A DNA stretch of 64,000 nucleotides. Origin: Bradyrhizobium diazoefficiens (lineage in GTDB: Bacteria > Pseudomonadota > Alphaproteobacteria > Rhizobiales > Xanthobacteraceae). Both the position numbers and the translations under genes were made by a program. The notes below the pieces were generated by a model. The model was given only the letters and a program-made list of their open reading frames with translations. It searched no databases and was not told where the DNA came from. How positions within the stretch are numbered: the stretch's first letter is position 1; each line of letters starts with the position of its first letter. The stretch lies in NCBI RefSeq assembly GCF_016616425.1, contig NZ_CP067101.1, forward strand, positions 930,001 through 994,000, given 5' to 3'. This document shows positions 25,684-34,629 of this stretch, in pieces.

Positions 25684-26820
25684 ATGAAGAGCCCGTTCTA
25701 TACCGCCGAGCACGACGCTTTTCGCGACGTGATGCGTCGTTTCGTCGAGAAGGAGATCAGCCCGTTCGCCCATGAGTGGGACGAGGCCGGTGAATTTCCG
25801 CGCGAGCTCTATCGCAAGGCGGCCGGGATCGGTCTGTTGGGATTGGGATTTCCCGAGGAATATGGCGGCGTCGCCGCCGACCAGTTCATGAAGATCGTCG
25901 CGAGCCAGGAGCTGGCGCGGGCCGGCGCCGGCGGCGTCAGCGCCAGCCTGATGAGTCACACCATCGGCTCGCCGCCGATCGCGCGCGCGGCACGGCCAGA
26001 GGTGAAGGCGCGGGTGCTGCCGCAGGTGCTGTCGGGCGAGAAGATCTCCGCGCTTGCGATCACCGAGCCGGGCGGCGGCTCCGATGTCGCGAACCTGAGC
26101 ACAAGGGCGGCACGCGACGGCGATCACTACGTCGTGAGCGGCGAGAAGACCTTCATCACCTCAGGCATGCGCGCCGATTATCTGACCGTTGCGGTGCGCA
26201 CGGGGGGCGAGGGCGCCGGCGGCGTCAGCCTGTTCCTGATCGAGGGCGACACGCCCGGCCTGTCGCGGACCAAGCTGAAGAAGATGGGCTGGTGGGCCTC
26301 CGATACCGCGACGCTGCACTTCGACCAATGCCGCGTGCCGGCCGGAAATCTGATCGGCGAGGAGGGCCAGGGCTTCAAGATCATCATGCAGAATTTCAAC
26401 AGCGAGCGCATGGGTATGGCGGCAGGCTGCACCGCCTTCGCCCGGGTTTGCCTCGACGAGGCAGTCGCCTATGCCAAGGAGCGCAAGACTTTCGGCAAGC
26501 CGCTCGCCCAGCATCAGGTCATCCGCCACAAGATCGTCGACATGGCGCAGAAGGTCGCGGCCTCGCAAGCGATGCTGGAGATGCTGGCCTGGCGGCTCGA
26601 GCAGGGCGACAGTCCGGTCGCGGAAATCTGCATGATGAAGAACCAGGCGACGCAGACTATGGCGTTCTGTGCCTCGGAAGCCGTGCAGATTTTCGGCGGC
26701 GCCGGCTTCATGCGCGGCATCAAGGCCGAGCGTATCTACCGCGAGGTCAAGGTCAATGCCATCGGCGGCGGCACCGAGGAGATCATGAAGGATCTGGCAT
26801 CGCGGCAGATGGGGTTGTGA
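25684..26820 (+). CDS. Acyl-CoA dehydrogenase
   Basis: 378 aa. Standard three-domain enzyme: helical N-terminus (FRDVMRRFVEKEISPF), FAD-binding ALAITEPGGGSDVANLST, and C-terminal helices (QIFGGAGFMRGIKAERIYREV). At the usual YEGT catalytic site it reads IGGGTEE; a Glu in FNSERMGMAAG matches the alternative isovaleryl-CoA-dehydrogenase-type position, so it probably uses that base and may prefer branched substrates. FAD and ETF dependence assumed. It is followed after a palindromic repeat by a second dehydrogenase in the same direction. Confidence 0.9.
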   Translation: MKSPFYTAEHDAFRDVMRRFVEKEISPFAHEWDEAGEFPRELYRKAAGIGLLGLGFPEEYGGVAADQFMKIVASQELARAGAGGVSASLMSHTIGSPPIARAARPEVKARVLPQVLSGEKISALAITEPGGGSDVANLSTRAARDGDHYVVSGEKTFITSGMRADYLTVAVRTGGEGAGGVSLFLIEGDTPGLSRTKLKKMGWWASDTATLHFDQCRVPAGNLIGEEGQGFKIIMQNFNSERMGMAAGCTAFARVCLDEAVAYAKERKTFGKPLAQHQVIRHKIVDMAQKVAASQAMLEMLAWRLEQGDSPVAEICMMKNQATQTMAFCASEAVQIFGGAGFMRGIKAERIYREVKVNAIGGGTEEIMKDLASRQMGL

Positions 26821-26827
26821 CGGACGC

Positions 26828-26932
26828 CGTCATTCCGGGGCGGCGCGCAGCGTCGAACCCGGAATCCATCGAGCCGCAGATGTCGTAGAAGAATGGATTC
26901 CGGGTTCGCGCTTCGCGCGCCCCGGAATGACG
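26828..26932. repeat. Long palindromic intergenic repeat (GTCATTCCGGGG type)
   Basis: CGTCATTCCGGGG (26828-26840) pairs with CCCCGGAATGACG (26920-26932), and inside it GAACCCGGAATCCAT (26855-26869) pairs with ATGGATTCCGGGTTC (26893-26907). The whole unit can fold as one ~105-base hairpin. A related copy is at 28771-28874. It sits between two co-directional acyl-CoA dehydrogenase genes. Confidence 0.85.
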
Positions 26933-26942
26933 AGAGGATAAA

Positions 26943-28106
26943 ATGCTGTTCACCGCCGACCACGATGACGTCCGCCGCTCCTTGCAAAAGTTCATCGCGA
27001 ACGAGGTCAACCCGCATGTCGATGACTGGGAGAAGGCCGACATCTTCCCGGCGCACGAGCTGTTCAAGAAGATGGGCAATCTCGGCTTTCTCGGGCTGAA
27101 CAAGCCGGTCGAATTCGGCGGCTCCGGCCTCGACTACTCCTATGCGCTCATGATGGCGGAGGAGCTTGGGTCCATCACCTGTGGCGGCGTGCCGATGGCG
27201 ATCGGGGTCCAGACCGACATGGCAACGCCGGCGTTGGCGCGCTTTGGCTCGGACGAGGTGCGGCGCGAATTTCTGGCGCCCTCGATCTCGGGCGACTATG
27301 TGGCCTGCATCGGCGTCTCGGAGCCCGGCGCGGGCTCCGACGTTGCCTCGATCAAGACGCAGGCGCGCTCCGACGGCGACGATTACGTCATCAATGGCGG
27401 CAAGATGTGGATCACCAACGGCACGCAGGCCGATTGGATCTGCCTGCTCGCCAACACCGGCGATGGGCCCGTTCATCGCAACAAGTCGCTGATCTGCGTG
27501 CCCATGAAGAGCAGGGGCGTCACGGTCGCCCGCAAGCTCGACAAGATGGGTATGCGCTCGTCCGACACGGCGCAGATCTTCTTCGACAATGTCCGCGTTC
27601 CCAAGCGCAACCGCATCGGCGAGGAGGGCAAGGGCTTCACCTACCAGATGATCCAGTTCCAGGAGGAGCGGCTCTGGGGCGCGGCGGCGTGTCTGAGGGC
27701 GCATGAATACATCATCGACCAGACGATCGAATACACCCGCAACCGCAAGGCTTTCGGGAAGTCGATCCTCGACAACCAGGTCGTGCATTTCAAGCTGGCG
27801 GAGATGCAGACCGAGGTCGAGCTGTTGCGCGCGCTGATCTATCGCGCCGGCGAGGCGTTGGTGGCAGGCGAGGACGTGACGAGGCTCGCGACCATGGCCA
27901 AGCTGAAGGCCGGCCGGCTCGGCCGCGAACTCACCGACGCCTGCTTGCAATATTGGGGCGGAATGGGCTTTACCAACGAGACGCCAGTTAGTCGCGCCTA
28001 TCGCGACAGCCGCCTGACCTCGATCGGCGGCGGTGCCGACGAGGTCATGTTGATGGTCCTGTGCAAGATGATGGGCACGCTGCCCGGCAGCAAAGGAAGC
28101 TCTTGA
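26943..28106 (+). CDS. Acyl-CoA dehydrogenase (citronellyl-CoA dehydrogenase-like)
   Basis: 387 aa. Motifs: CIGVSEPGAGSDVASIKTQ (FAD/substrate), GGKMWITNG, QYWGGMGF and a C-terminal YRDSRLTSIGGGADEVML. This last block resembles the AtuD group that oxidises branched acyclic-terpene CoA esters. The base is probably the Glu of FQEERLWGAA, since the YEGT site is GGGA. The stop overlaps the start of the next gene (TGATG), so it is translationally coupled to the GST-like protein. Substrate is inferred only: a branched or long-chain acyl-CoA. Confidence 0.88.
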   Translation: MLFTADHDDVRRSLQKFIANEVNPHVDDWEKADIFPAHELFKKMGNLGFLGLNKPVEFGGSGLDYSYALMMAEELGSITCGGVPMAIGVQTDMATPALARFGSDEVRREFLAPSISGDYVACIGVSEPGAGSDVASIKTQARSDGDDYVINGGKMWITNGTQADWICLLANTGDGPVHRNKSLICVPMKSRGVTVARKLDKMGMRSSDTAQIFFDNVRVPKRNRIGEEGKGFTYQMIQFQEERLWGAAACLRAHEYIIDQTIEYTRNRKAFGKSILDNQVVHFKLAEMQTEVELLRALIYRAGEALVAGEDVTRLATMAKLKAGRLGRELTDACLQYWGGMGFTNETPVSRAYRDSRLTSIGGGADEVMLMVLCKMMGTLPGSKGSS

Positions 28107-28762
28107 TGATCACGCTCTATCACTGCGATGCCGCGCGCTCGTTTCGCCCGCTCTGGATGCTGGAGGAGATGGGGCTCCCCTATGAACTGAAGATGCTGCC
28201 GTTCCCGCCACGGGTCCTTGCCAAGGATTATCTCGGCATCAATCCGCTCGGCACGATTCCCTTCCTGATCGACGGCGAGACGCGGATGACCGAATCCTCC
28301 GGTATCTGTCACTATCTCGGCGTCAAATATGGGCCGACGCCGCTGATGGTCGGGCCGGAGGATCCCGCCTATGGCGCTTTCCTGAACTGGATGTATTTCA
28401 GCGACGCCACGTTAACCTTTCCGCAGACGCTGGTGCTCAGATACACCCAGCTCGAGCCGGAGGAGCGCCGCAATCCGCAGGTTGCCGGCGACTATGCGAA
28501 ATGGTTTCTGGGACGCTTGCGCGCGGTGGAGGCAGCGACCGCAAATGCCGAAACCTTGTGCGCGGGACGCTTCACCGCCGCTGACATTGTCATCGGTTAT
28601 GCGCTTCGCCTGGCCGACAATATTGGGCTTGCCAAGGATTTTGGGCCAAATGTCGCAGCCTATTGGGCGCGCCTGCAGCAGCGCGATGGTTTCACGCGCG
28701 CTGTTGCCGCGGAGCAAAGGGCCGGCATCGAGCAGAACGTTGCGCCGCGGGTGCGGGCGTAA
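28106..28762 (+). CDS. Glutathione S-transferase family protein
   Basis: 218 aa. N-terminal thioredoxin-like domain (MITLYHCDAARSFRPLWMLEEMGLPYELKM, substrate-binding NPLGTIPFLIDGE, MTESSGICHYL) and an all-helical C-terminal domain (FTAADIVIGYALRLADNIGL). The catalytic residue is likely in the YHCDAARS segment. ATG 28106 overlaps the preceding dehydrogenase stop. It may conjugate or isomerise an unsaturated CoA-pathway intermediate with glutathione; general detoxification is the alternative. Confidence 0.88.
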   Translation: MITLYHCDAARSFRPLWMLEEMGLPYELKMLPFPPRVLAKDYLGINPLGTIPFLIDGETRMTESSGICHYLGVKYGPTPLMVGPEDPAYGAFLNWMYFSDATLTFPQTLVLRYTQLEPEERRNPQVAGDYAKWFLGRLRAVEAATANAETLCAGRFTAADIVIGYALRLADNIGLAKDFGPNVAAYWARLQQRDGFTRAVAAEQRAGIEQNVAPRVRA

Positions 28763-28770
28763 GGAAAAGC

Positions 28771-28874
28771 TGTCATTCCGGGGCCACGCGAAGCATCGAA
28801 CTCTGGCGCGCCGTTGCGCACCTGAGAACCTCAAGGTTCCGGGTTCGGTCCAACGGGACCGCCCCGGAACGACA
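28771..28874. repeat. Second copy of the GTCATTCCGGGG palindromic repeat
   Basis: TGTCATTCCGGGGC starts at 28771 and its near-inverse GCCCCGGAACGACA ends at 28874. An inner GAACCTC/AAGGTTC pair is also present. Same family as 26828-26932 but with a diverged centre. It lies just after the GST-like gene, where it may serve as a terminator. Confidence 0.8.
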
Positions 28875-28884
28875 GTGCCTGTTT

Positions 28885-28915
28885 TCATGACAGCGCTATC
28901 GCGTCGTGACAGCGC
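28885..28915 (+). promoter_or_regulatory. Direct repeats upstream of the AraC-type regulator
   Basis: TCATGACAGCGC (28885-28896) and TCGTGACAGCGC (28904-28915) match at 11 of 12 positions with a 19-base period, close to two helical turns. They end about 62 bases before the regulator's ATG. Tandem direct repeats on one helix face are the usual site architecture for AraC-family proteins, so autoregulation is a reasonable inference. Confidence 0.45.
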
Positions 28916-28977
28916 CCAAATTTCCGCTAAGGTGACCTCCGTCCGCAGCGGCCAGAGAGCCGCGCGAGGAGGACCCC

Positions 28978-29778
28978 ATGGAAGATAAAGGTCGCGAATC
29001 CGACCATCTGATGCTGATCACGCCCGAGCGGGTATTCTATGCCGGCCTGCTCGGCCGCCCTCGCAAGCGGACCCCTGGATGCTGCCATGTTTATGTCGCG
29101 GTGAAGGGCAGCCTGCATCTGACGATCGACGACGTTCACACCTCGGACGAGTTGATCGTGACTCTGCCGAACCAGCGCCACACCATCGCCAGTGACTATC
29201 GCACCGTGATCAGCGTGACGCTGGAGCCGGAAAGCATGCCGGACGGCGTGATCGAGGCCCTGGCCGAACGCCTGCGAGGACCGGACAAGGCCGCCTATGC
29301 CCGCAAGATCCTGGCCGCTTACGCGTTGCTGCGCCAGCGTCGCTATGGCGACATCACCACCGCCGAGTTCGACGAGATGTGCTTTGGCGAGGCGCTGCCG
29401 CGCCGCATGCTCGATCCGCGTGTGACCCGGGCCGTCGCCCGCATCGAGCGCTTCTCCGGCGAGCCGGTGACGGCCGATACCTGCGCGGCGGAAGCAGGGC
29501 TCTCGGCTTCGCGCTTCCTGCACCTGTTCAAGGAAGAGACCGGCATCTCCTTCCGCTCGTTCCGCGCCTGGAAGCGTGCGCGGCATTTGCTGCACTTCGC
29601 CAACCAGGACCTCAACCTCGCCCATCTCGCGCAGGACATCGGCTATCCCGACTCCACCCATTTCAGCCACTCGATCCGCCGCTTCTACGGCTTGAAGCCG
29701 CGCGCGATCTTCGTCGGCTCGCGCGATCTTGCGATCTACCGCAGCACCGAGACGGTGAGATTGGCGGAGGCGGGTTAG
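28978..29778 (+). CDS. AraC-family transcriptional regulator
   Basis: 266 aa. Residues ~1-120 form a small beta-rich ligand domain (YVAVKGSLHLTIDD, LIVTLPNQRHTIASD). Residues ~150-250 hold the double helix-turn-helix: TADTCAAEAGLSASRFLHLFKEETG and then LAHLAQDIGYPDSTHFSHSIRRFYG, ending in the usual LKPRAIF. ATG 28978 follows AGGAGGA. It lies between the dehydrogenase/GST genes and the cleavage-enzyme/carboxylase genes and probably controls one or both groups. Confidence 0.92.
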   Translation: MEDKGRESDHLMLITPERVFYAGLLGRPRKRTPGCCHVYVAVKGSLHLTIDDVHTSDELIVTLPNQRHTIASDYRTVISVTLEPESMPDGVIEALAERLRGPDKAAYARKILAAYALLRQRRYGDITTAEFDEMCFGEALPRRMLDPRVTRAVARIERFSGEPVTADTCAAEAGLSASRFLHLFKEETGISFRSFRAWKRARHLLHFANQDLNLAHLAQDIGYPDSTHFSHSIRRFYGLKPRAIFVGSRDLAIYRSTETVRLAEAG

Positions 29779-29788
29779 CGCCGCTCTC

Positions 29789-29902
29789 GTAGGTGGGTTA
29801 GCTCGCGGCTGCGCGAAGCGCAGTCCGCTAGCGTAACCCACCTCTTCAGTCTCCGCGGAGATGACAGTGGTGGGTTACGCCTTCGGCTAACCCACCCTAC
29901 GA
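29789..29902. repeat. Paired GGTGGGTTA palindromes
   Basis: Element one: AGGTGGGTTAGC at 29791 pairs with GCTAGCG-TAACCCACCT ending 29843. Element two: GGTGGGTTA (29869-29877) pairs with TAACCCACC (29888-29896) around a CGCCTTCGGC loop, followed by CTACGA. Related to 17484-17560 and 34630-34659. It fills most of the 220-base gap after the AraC gene. Confidence 0.8.
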
Positions 29903-29998
29903 TTCATCGTTTTTCCCAGCTTCTCCGCGCAAGAAGCCGCATGCCACCCATCACATGATCGCAGGCGTTGAATTCTCAACGTGCGAGACAGTACCGGC

Positions 29999-30865
29999 AT
30001 GAGCGACAAGGCCGTCATCACCTGCGCGCTGAACGGCGTGCTCACCGACCCGAAGCAGCACAACGTGCCCGTGACGCCCGAGCAGATGGCACGCGAGGCC
30101 AAGGCTGCGTTCGATGCCGGCGCGTCCATCATGCACATCCATCTGCGCCAGCAGGCGCCGAACAAGGGACATCTGCCGTCCTGGGAGGTGAGCGTCAGCA
30201 AGGAGATCCAGCAGGCGATCCGCGAAGCCTGCCCTGGCGTCATCATCAATCATACCTCGGGCGTGTCAGGGCCGAACTACAGCGGCGCGCTCGACTGCAT
30301 CCGTGAGACGAAGCCGGAGATCGCCGCCTGCAACGCCGGTTCGCTGAATTATCTGAAGGTGAAGGCCGACAATACCTGGGCCTGGCCGCCGATGATGTTC
30401 GACAACGCGGTCGAGAAGGTGAAGGACTATCTCGACGTCATGAACGCGGTCGGCACCATCCCCGAGTTCGAATGTTTTGACGTCGGCATCGTCCGTTGCG
30501 TCGGCATGTATACCCAGGTCGGCATGTACAACGGCCCGCTTGAATACAACTTCGTGATGGGTGTTGCCTCCGGCATGCCGCCGGACCCCGAACTGCTGCC
30601 GATCCTGATCAAGCTGAAACGGCCCGAAGCACAGTTTCAGGTCACCGCCATCGGCCGCGAAGAAGTCTGGCCGCTGCATCAGCGCTGCGCCGAGCTCGGC
30701 GGCCATTTGCGCACGGGTCTCGAAGACACCTTCTATCTCGCCGACGGCAAGAAGGTGACATCGAATGGTCAACTCATCGAGGCCGTCGCCGCCTGTGCCC
30801 GCCGTGCCGGCCGCGAGATCGCGAGTCCGGCCGAGGCGCGGAAGATCTTTGGGACGAATCGCTGA
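29999..30865 (+). CDS. Beta-keto acid cleavage enzyme (BKACE / Kce family)
   Basis: 288 aa TIM-barrel. The family condenses a beta-keto acid with acetyl-CoA to yield acetoacetate and a new acyl-CoA; the founding member cleaves 3-keto-5-aminohexanoate. The zinc ligands are H46 and H48 (MHIHLR), with a conserved Glu, E242, in GLEDTFYLADG. Further family motifs are INHTSGV and CNAGSLNYLK. ATG 29999 was chosen over a GTG at 29981. Its place before an acyl-CoA carboxylase pair suggests cleavage of a catabolic keto-acid intermediate. Actual substrate unknown. Confidence 0.9.
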   Translation: MSDKAVITCALNGVLTDPKQHNVPVTPEQMAREAKAAFDAGASIMHIHLRQQAPNKGHLPSWEVSVSKEIQQAIREACPGVIINHTSGVSGPNYSGALDCIRETKPEIAACNAGSLNYLKVKADNTWAWPPMMFDNAVEKVKDYLDVMNAVGTIPEFECFDVGIVRCVGMYTQVGMYNGPLEYNFVMGVASGMPPDPELLPILIKLKRPEAQFQVTAIGREEVWPLHQRCAELGGHLRTGLEDTFYLADGKKVTSNGQLIEAVAACARRAGREIASPAEARKIFGTNR

Positions 30866-30878
30866 ACGTAGCCCCAGC

Positions 30879-30963
30879 CGTCATTGCGAGCGAAGCGAAG
30901 CAATCCAGTACTTTCCATTGAGGCAATCTGGATTGATTCGTCGCTTCGCTCCTCGCAATGACG
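30879..30963. repeat. GTCATTGCGAG palindromic repeat
   Basis: CGTCATTGCGAG (30879-30890) pairs with CTCGCAATGACG (30952-30963). The flanking CGAAGCGAAGCAATCC and GATTGATTCGTCGCTTCG stretches extend the stem. This repeat class is widespread in Rhizobiales intergenic DNA. It lies only 14 bases before the carboxyltransferase start codon. Confidence 0.85.
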
Positions 30964-30977
30964 GGTAGGATCAAGTC

Positions 30978-32594
30978 ATGTCCATTCTCGAAAACACCAT
31001 TTCCCCCGGCAGTGCCGCCTACCTCGCCAACCGCGACGGCATGCTCGCCTTGATCGACCGCATGCGCGCTCTGGAAGAGCGCACCCGTGCCGCGTCCGCT
31101 GCCGCAAAGGATCGCTTCCACAAGCGAGGCCAATTGCTGCCGCGCGAGCGCGTCGCGCTGGTGCTCGATCCCGGTGCGCCCTTCATCGAGCTGTCGACGC
31201 TGGCCGGCTATATGTTCGACATATCAGATCCCGCCAAGAGCGTGCCCGGCGGCGGTGTCGTCGCCGGCATCGGCTTCGTCTCGGGCATCCGCTGCATGGT
31301 CAGCGCCAGCGATTCCGGCATTGATGCCGGCGCGCTGCAACCTTTCGGCCTCGACAAAACGCTGCGGGTGCAGGAGCTCGCGCTCGAGAACAAGCTGCCT
31401 TACGTCCAGCTCGTCGAAAGCGCTGGCGCCAATCTGCTGCGCTACCGCGTCGAGGACTTTGTCCGCGGCGGCAACATCTTTCGCAATCTGGCGCGGCTCT
31501 CGGCCGCAGGATTGCCGGTCGTCACCGTCACGCATGGCTCCTCGACCGCCGGCGGCGCTTATCAGACCGGCCTGTCCGACTACATCGTCATGGTGCGCGG
31601 CCGTACCCGCGCTTTCCTCGCGGGTCCCCCGTTGTTGAAAGCCGCGACCGGGGAGATCGCAACCGAGGAGGAGCTCGGCGGCGCCGAGATGCACACGCAA
31701 ATATCCGGCCTCGGCGACTATCTCGCCGAGGACGACCGCGACGCCCTTCGCATCGCGCGCGAGATCATGGCGGCGCTGCAATGGGAGCGGCCGGGCAAGG
31801 CGGCGCCGCAATTCAAGCCGCCGCGCTATGACCAGGACGAGCTGCTCGGCATCATGCCGATGGACCACAAGCGCGCCGTGGACATGAAGCAAGTGATCGC
31901 ACGCATCGTCGACGATTCCGACTTCACCGAGATGGCGCCCAACTACGGTCCGGCCACCGTCTGTGGCCATGCCCACATCGAGGGACAGGCGGTCGGCATC
32001 ATCACCAATAACGGACCGCTCGATCCCGCCGGCGCCAACAAGGCGACGCATTTCATCCAGGCCTGCTGCCAGACAAGGACGCCGCTGCTCTACCTCAACA
32101 ACACCACAGGCTATATGGTCGGCAAGGCCTATGAAGAAGCCGGCATGATCAAGCACGGCTCGAAGATGATCCAGGCGGTCACGTCGGCGACGGTGCCGCA
32201 GATCACCGTCTATTGCGGCGCCTCCTTCGGCGCCGGCAATTACGGCATGTGCGGCCGCGGCTTCCATCCGCGCTTCTGCTTTTCCTGGCCCAATGCCAAG
32301 ACCGCCGTGATGGGCGGCGAGCAGGCCGCCGAAACCATGGCGATCGTGACCGAGGCCGCCGCCGCGCGGCGCGGCAAGCCGATCGAGAAGGACAGGCTGG
32401 ACGCCATGAAGGCGCAGATCATCGGCGTGTTCGACGGCCAGATGGATGTGTTCTCGACCAGCGCGCGGGTGCTCGATGACGGCGTGATCGATCCGCGCGA
32501 TACCCGCGCGGTGCTGTCCGAAGTGCTCGCGATCTGCCGTGAAGGCGATGCGCGCACACCTCAGCGCATGCAGTTTTCGGTGGCCCGCCCATGA
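30978..32594 (+). CDS. Acyl-CoA carboxylase, carboxyltransferase (beta) subunit
   Basis: 538 aa. Crotonase-fold carboxyltransferase with two halves. N-half: RGQLLPRERVALVLDPGAPF and VVAGIGFVSGIRCMVSASD, then LPYVQLVESAGANL. C-half: VGIITNNGPLDPAGANKATHF, CGASFGAGNYGMCGRGF and AVMGGEQAAETM. This two-half arrangement is that of propionyl-, methylcrotonyl- and geranyl-CoA carboxylases. It transfers carboxyl from biotin to the acyl-CoA. Its stop overlaps the start of the alpha subunit by 4 bases (ATGA). Substrate is not decidable by eye; the nearby AtuD-like dehydrogenase makes branched acyl-CoA plausible. Confidence 0.92.
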   Translation: MSILENTISPGSAAYLANRDGMLALIDRMRALEERTRAASAAAKDRFHKRGQLLPRERVALVLDPGAPFIELSTLAGYMFDISDPAKSVPGGGVVAGIGFVSGIRCMVSASDSGIDAGALQPFGLDKTLRVQELALENKLPYVQLVESAGANLLRYRVEDFVRGGNIFRNLARLSAAGLPVVTVTHGSSTAGGAYQTGLSDYIVMVRGRTRAFLAGPPLLKAATGEIATEEELGGAEMHTQISGLGDYLAEDDRDALRIAREIMAALQWERPGKAAPQFKPPRYDQDELLGIMPMDHKRAVDMKQVIARIVDDSDFTEMAPNYGPATVCGHAHIEGQAVGIITNNGPLDPAGANKATHFIQACCQTRTPLLYLNNTTGYMVGKAYEEAGMIKHGSKMIQAVTSATVPQITVYCGASFGAGNYGMCGRGFHPRFCFSWPNAKTAVMGGEQAAETMAIVTEAAAARRGKPIEKDRLDAMKAQIIGVFDGQMDVFSTSARVLDDGVIDPRDTRAVLSEVLAICREGDARTPQRMQFSVARP

Positions 32595-34567
32595 GGAACG
32601 GATCAGTGCAGCATCGGCCGTTCTTTAGGGTCCTGGTCGCCAATCGCGGCGAGATCGCGCTGCGCGTGATGCGCAGCGCGCGGCAGCTCGGCCTTGGCGT
32701 CGTCGCCGTCTATTCGGATGCCGACCGCGATGCGCTCCATGTCCGCCAGGCCGACCAGGCCGTGCGCATCGGCGAAGCCTTGCCGGCGCAATCCTATCTC
32801 AACATCCCCGCCATCATCGCCGCCGCGAAAGCAAGTGGTGCGGACGCTGTCCATCCCGGCTACGGCTTCCTTGCCGAGAACGAGGTGTTCGCGCGTGCCT
32901 GCAAGGAGGCCGGTCTCGTCTTCATCGGCCCGTCGCCGCAGGCGATCGAGGCGATGGGCAACAAGGCCGGTGCCAAGGAGATCATGAAGAAGGCCGGCGT
33001 TCCCGTCGTGCCCGGCTATCAGGGGGCCGATCAGGGCGGCGAGGTCTTGCTGGCGGAGGCAAGGAAGATCGGCTTCCCCGTGATGATCAAGGCCGTCGCC
33101 GGCGGCGGCGGTCGCGGCATGCGGCTCGTCACTGACGCTCTCGCATTCCCGGATGCGCTACGCAGTGCGCGGTCCGAGGCGAAGGCCGCGTTCGGCGATC
33201 CCACAGTGATTCTCGAACGCGCGATCCAGAACCCGCGCCACATCGAGATCCAGGTCTTTGGCGACAGCCACGGCAATGCCATCCATCTCGGCGAGCGCGA
33301 CTGCTCGGTGCAGCGGCGGCACCAGAAGCTGATCGAGGAGGCGCCATCGCCCGGGGTGACGCCGGAGCTGCGCGCCAGAATGGGCGAGGTTGCGGTCTCC
33401 GCGGTCAGGGCGCTGCGCTATGAGGGCGCCGGCACGCTGGAATTCCTGCTCGATGCGAGCGGCCAATTCTACTTCATGGAGATGAACACTCGGCTTCAGG
33501 TCGAGCACCCCGTGACGGAAGCTATCACCGGGCTCGATCTGGTCGAACTGCAGTTGCGTCTCGCGCGCGGCGAGCCATTGCCGGTGAAGCAGCAGGATAT
33601 CCACTTCGAAGGCCATGCCATCGAAGTGCGGCTCTGCTCGGAAGATGCCGCGCACGATTTCATGCCGCAGTCGGGCCGCATGGCGCGCTGGCAGGTGCCT
33701 GACAGCATCCGTGTCGAGCACGCGCTGCAATCGGGCTCGGAAATCCCGCCGTTCTACGATTCCATGATCGCCAAGGTGATCAGCCATGGCGCCACGCGCG
33801 AGGAGGCGAGGGGGCGGCTGATCGTCGGTCTCGAGCATCTTACGGCGTTCGGTGTGACCACCAACCAATCGTTCCTGATGTCGTGCCTGCGTCATCCGGG
33901 TTTCGCCAAGGGCGAGGCGACGACGGCGTTCATCGGCACACACCGCGACGAACTGCTGGCACCGCGTGCGGACGCTGCGTTCGACGCAGCGCTGGCAGGC
34001 CTGCTGCTCTACGTGACAAATCCGCGCGCGCCGTCCTGGCAGGGTGGCCGGAGCCTATCGGCAACGTTCCCTCTGCCGGCGAAAATCGAGATCTCCGGCC
34101 AGACGCTCGAGCTTGACGTCACGCGCGAACGCGATGGCAGCTACACCGTTGCCACCGATGACCGCCAAGACAGATTCGAGATCGAGCAGCTTGACGTCGA
34201 CACCATCCGATTCCGCCACGATGGCGTGATGGATAGCGCAAAGGTCCTGCGCGAGGGCGACCGGCTCTACCTCCAGCACCGCGGCATTCCGCTTGCGGTC
34301 ACCGATCTCACCCTCGCCGCACCGAAGGCGGCCGCAAGCAACGGCGGTGACGGAAAGGTCCGCGCCGCGATGAACGGGCGTGTCGTCGCCGTCCTGGTCA
34401 AGCCGGGCGACCCCGTCATCGCCGGCCAGCCGGTGCTGACGCTGGAGGCGATGAAGATGGAGCACGTCCATAAGGCCGGCATCGATGGCGTCGTCGCCGC
34501 GATCGACGTGGCGGAGGGCGAGCAGGTCATCACGGGCAGGATCGTGGCGGAAATCGGGGCGGCCTAG
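32591..34567 (+). CDS. Acyl-CoA carboxylase, biotin carboxylase/BCCP (alpha) subunit
   Basis: 658 aa. The biotin carboxylase part (~1-460) has VLVANRGEIALRVMRSAR, DAVHPGYGFLAENE, the ATP-grasp GGGGRGMRLV, and FMEMNTRLQVEHPVTE. A BT-like linker follows, then a C-terminal biotinyl domain with EAMKMEH; the biotinylated Lys is about K622. It carboxylates its own biotin with ATP and bicarbonate for the beta subunit encoded just upstream. Subunit build matches propionyl/methylcrotonyl/geranyl-CoA carboxylase alpha. A GGTGGGTCA palindrome follows the gene. Confidence 0.93.
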   Translation: MRNGSVQHRPFFRVLVANRGEIALRVMRSARQLGLGVVAVYSDADRDALHVRQADQAVRIGEALPAQSYLNIPAIIAAAKASGADAVHPGYGFLAENEVFARACKEAGLVFIGPSPQAIEAMGNKAGAKEIMKKAGVPVVPGYQGADQGGEVLLAEARKIGFPVMIKAVAGGGGRGMRLVTDALAFPDALRSARSEAKAAFGDPTVILERAIQNPRHIEIQVFGDSHGNAIHLGERDCSVQRRHQKLIEEAPSPGVTPELRARMGEVAVSAVRALRYEGAGTLEFLLDASGQFYFMEMNTRLQVEHPVTEAITGLDLVELQLRLARGEPLPVKQQDIHFEGHAIEVRLCSEDAAHDFMPQSGRMARWQVPDSIRVEHALQSGSEIPPFYDSMIAKVISHGATREEARGRLIVGLEHLTAFGVTTNQSFLMSCLRHPGFAKGEATTAFIGTHRDELLAPRADAAFDAALAGLLLYVTNPRAPSWQGGRSLSATFPLPAKIEISGQTLELDVTRERDGSYTVATDDRQDRFEIEQLDVDTIRFRHDGVMDSAKVLREGDRLYLQHRGIPLAVTDLTLAAPKAAASNGGDGKVRAAMNGRVVAVLVKPGDPVIAGQPVLTLEAMKMEHVHKAGIDGVVAAIDVAEGEQVITGRIVAEIGAA

Positions 34568-34629
34568 GATCATGGTTGTCGGGGAGTAGCCAAGCGTAGC
34601 CACCATTTTCTCAAGAGCGGAGACAAAGG

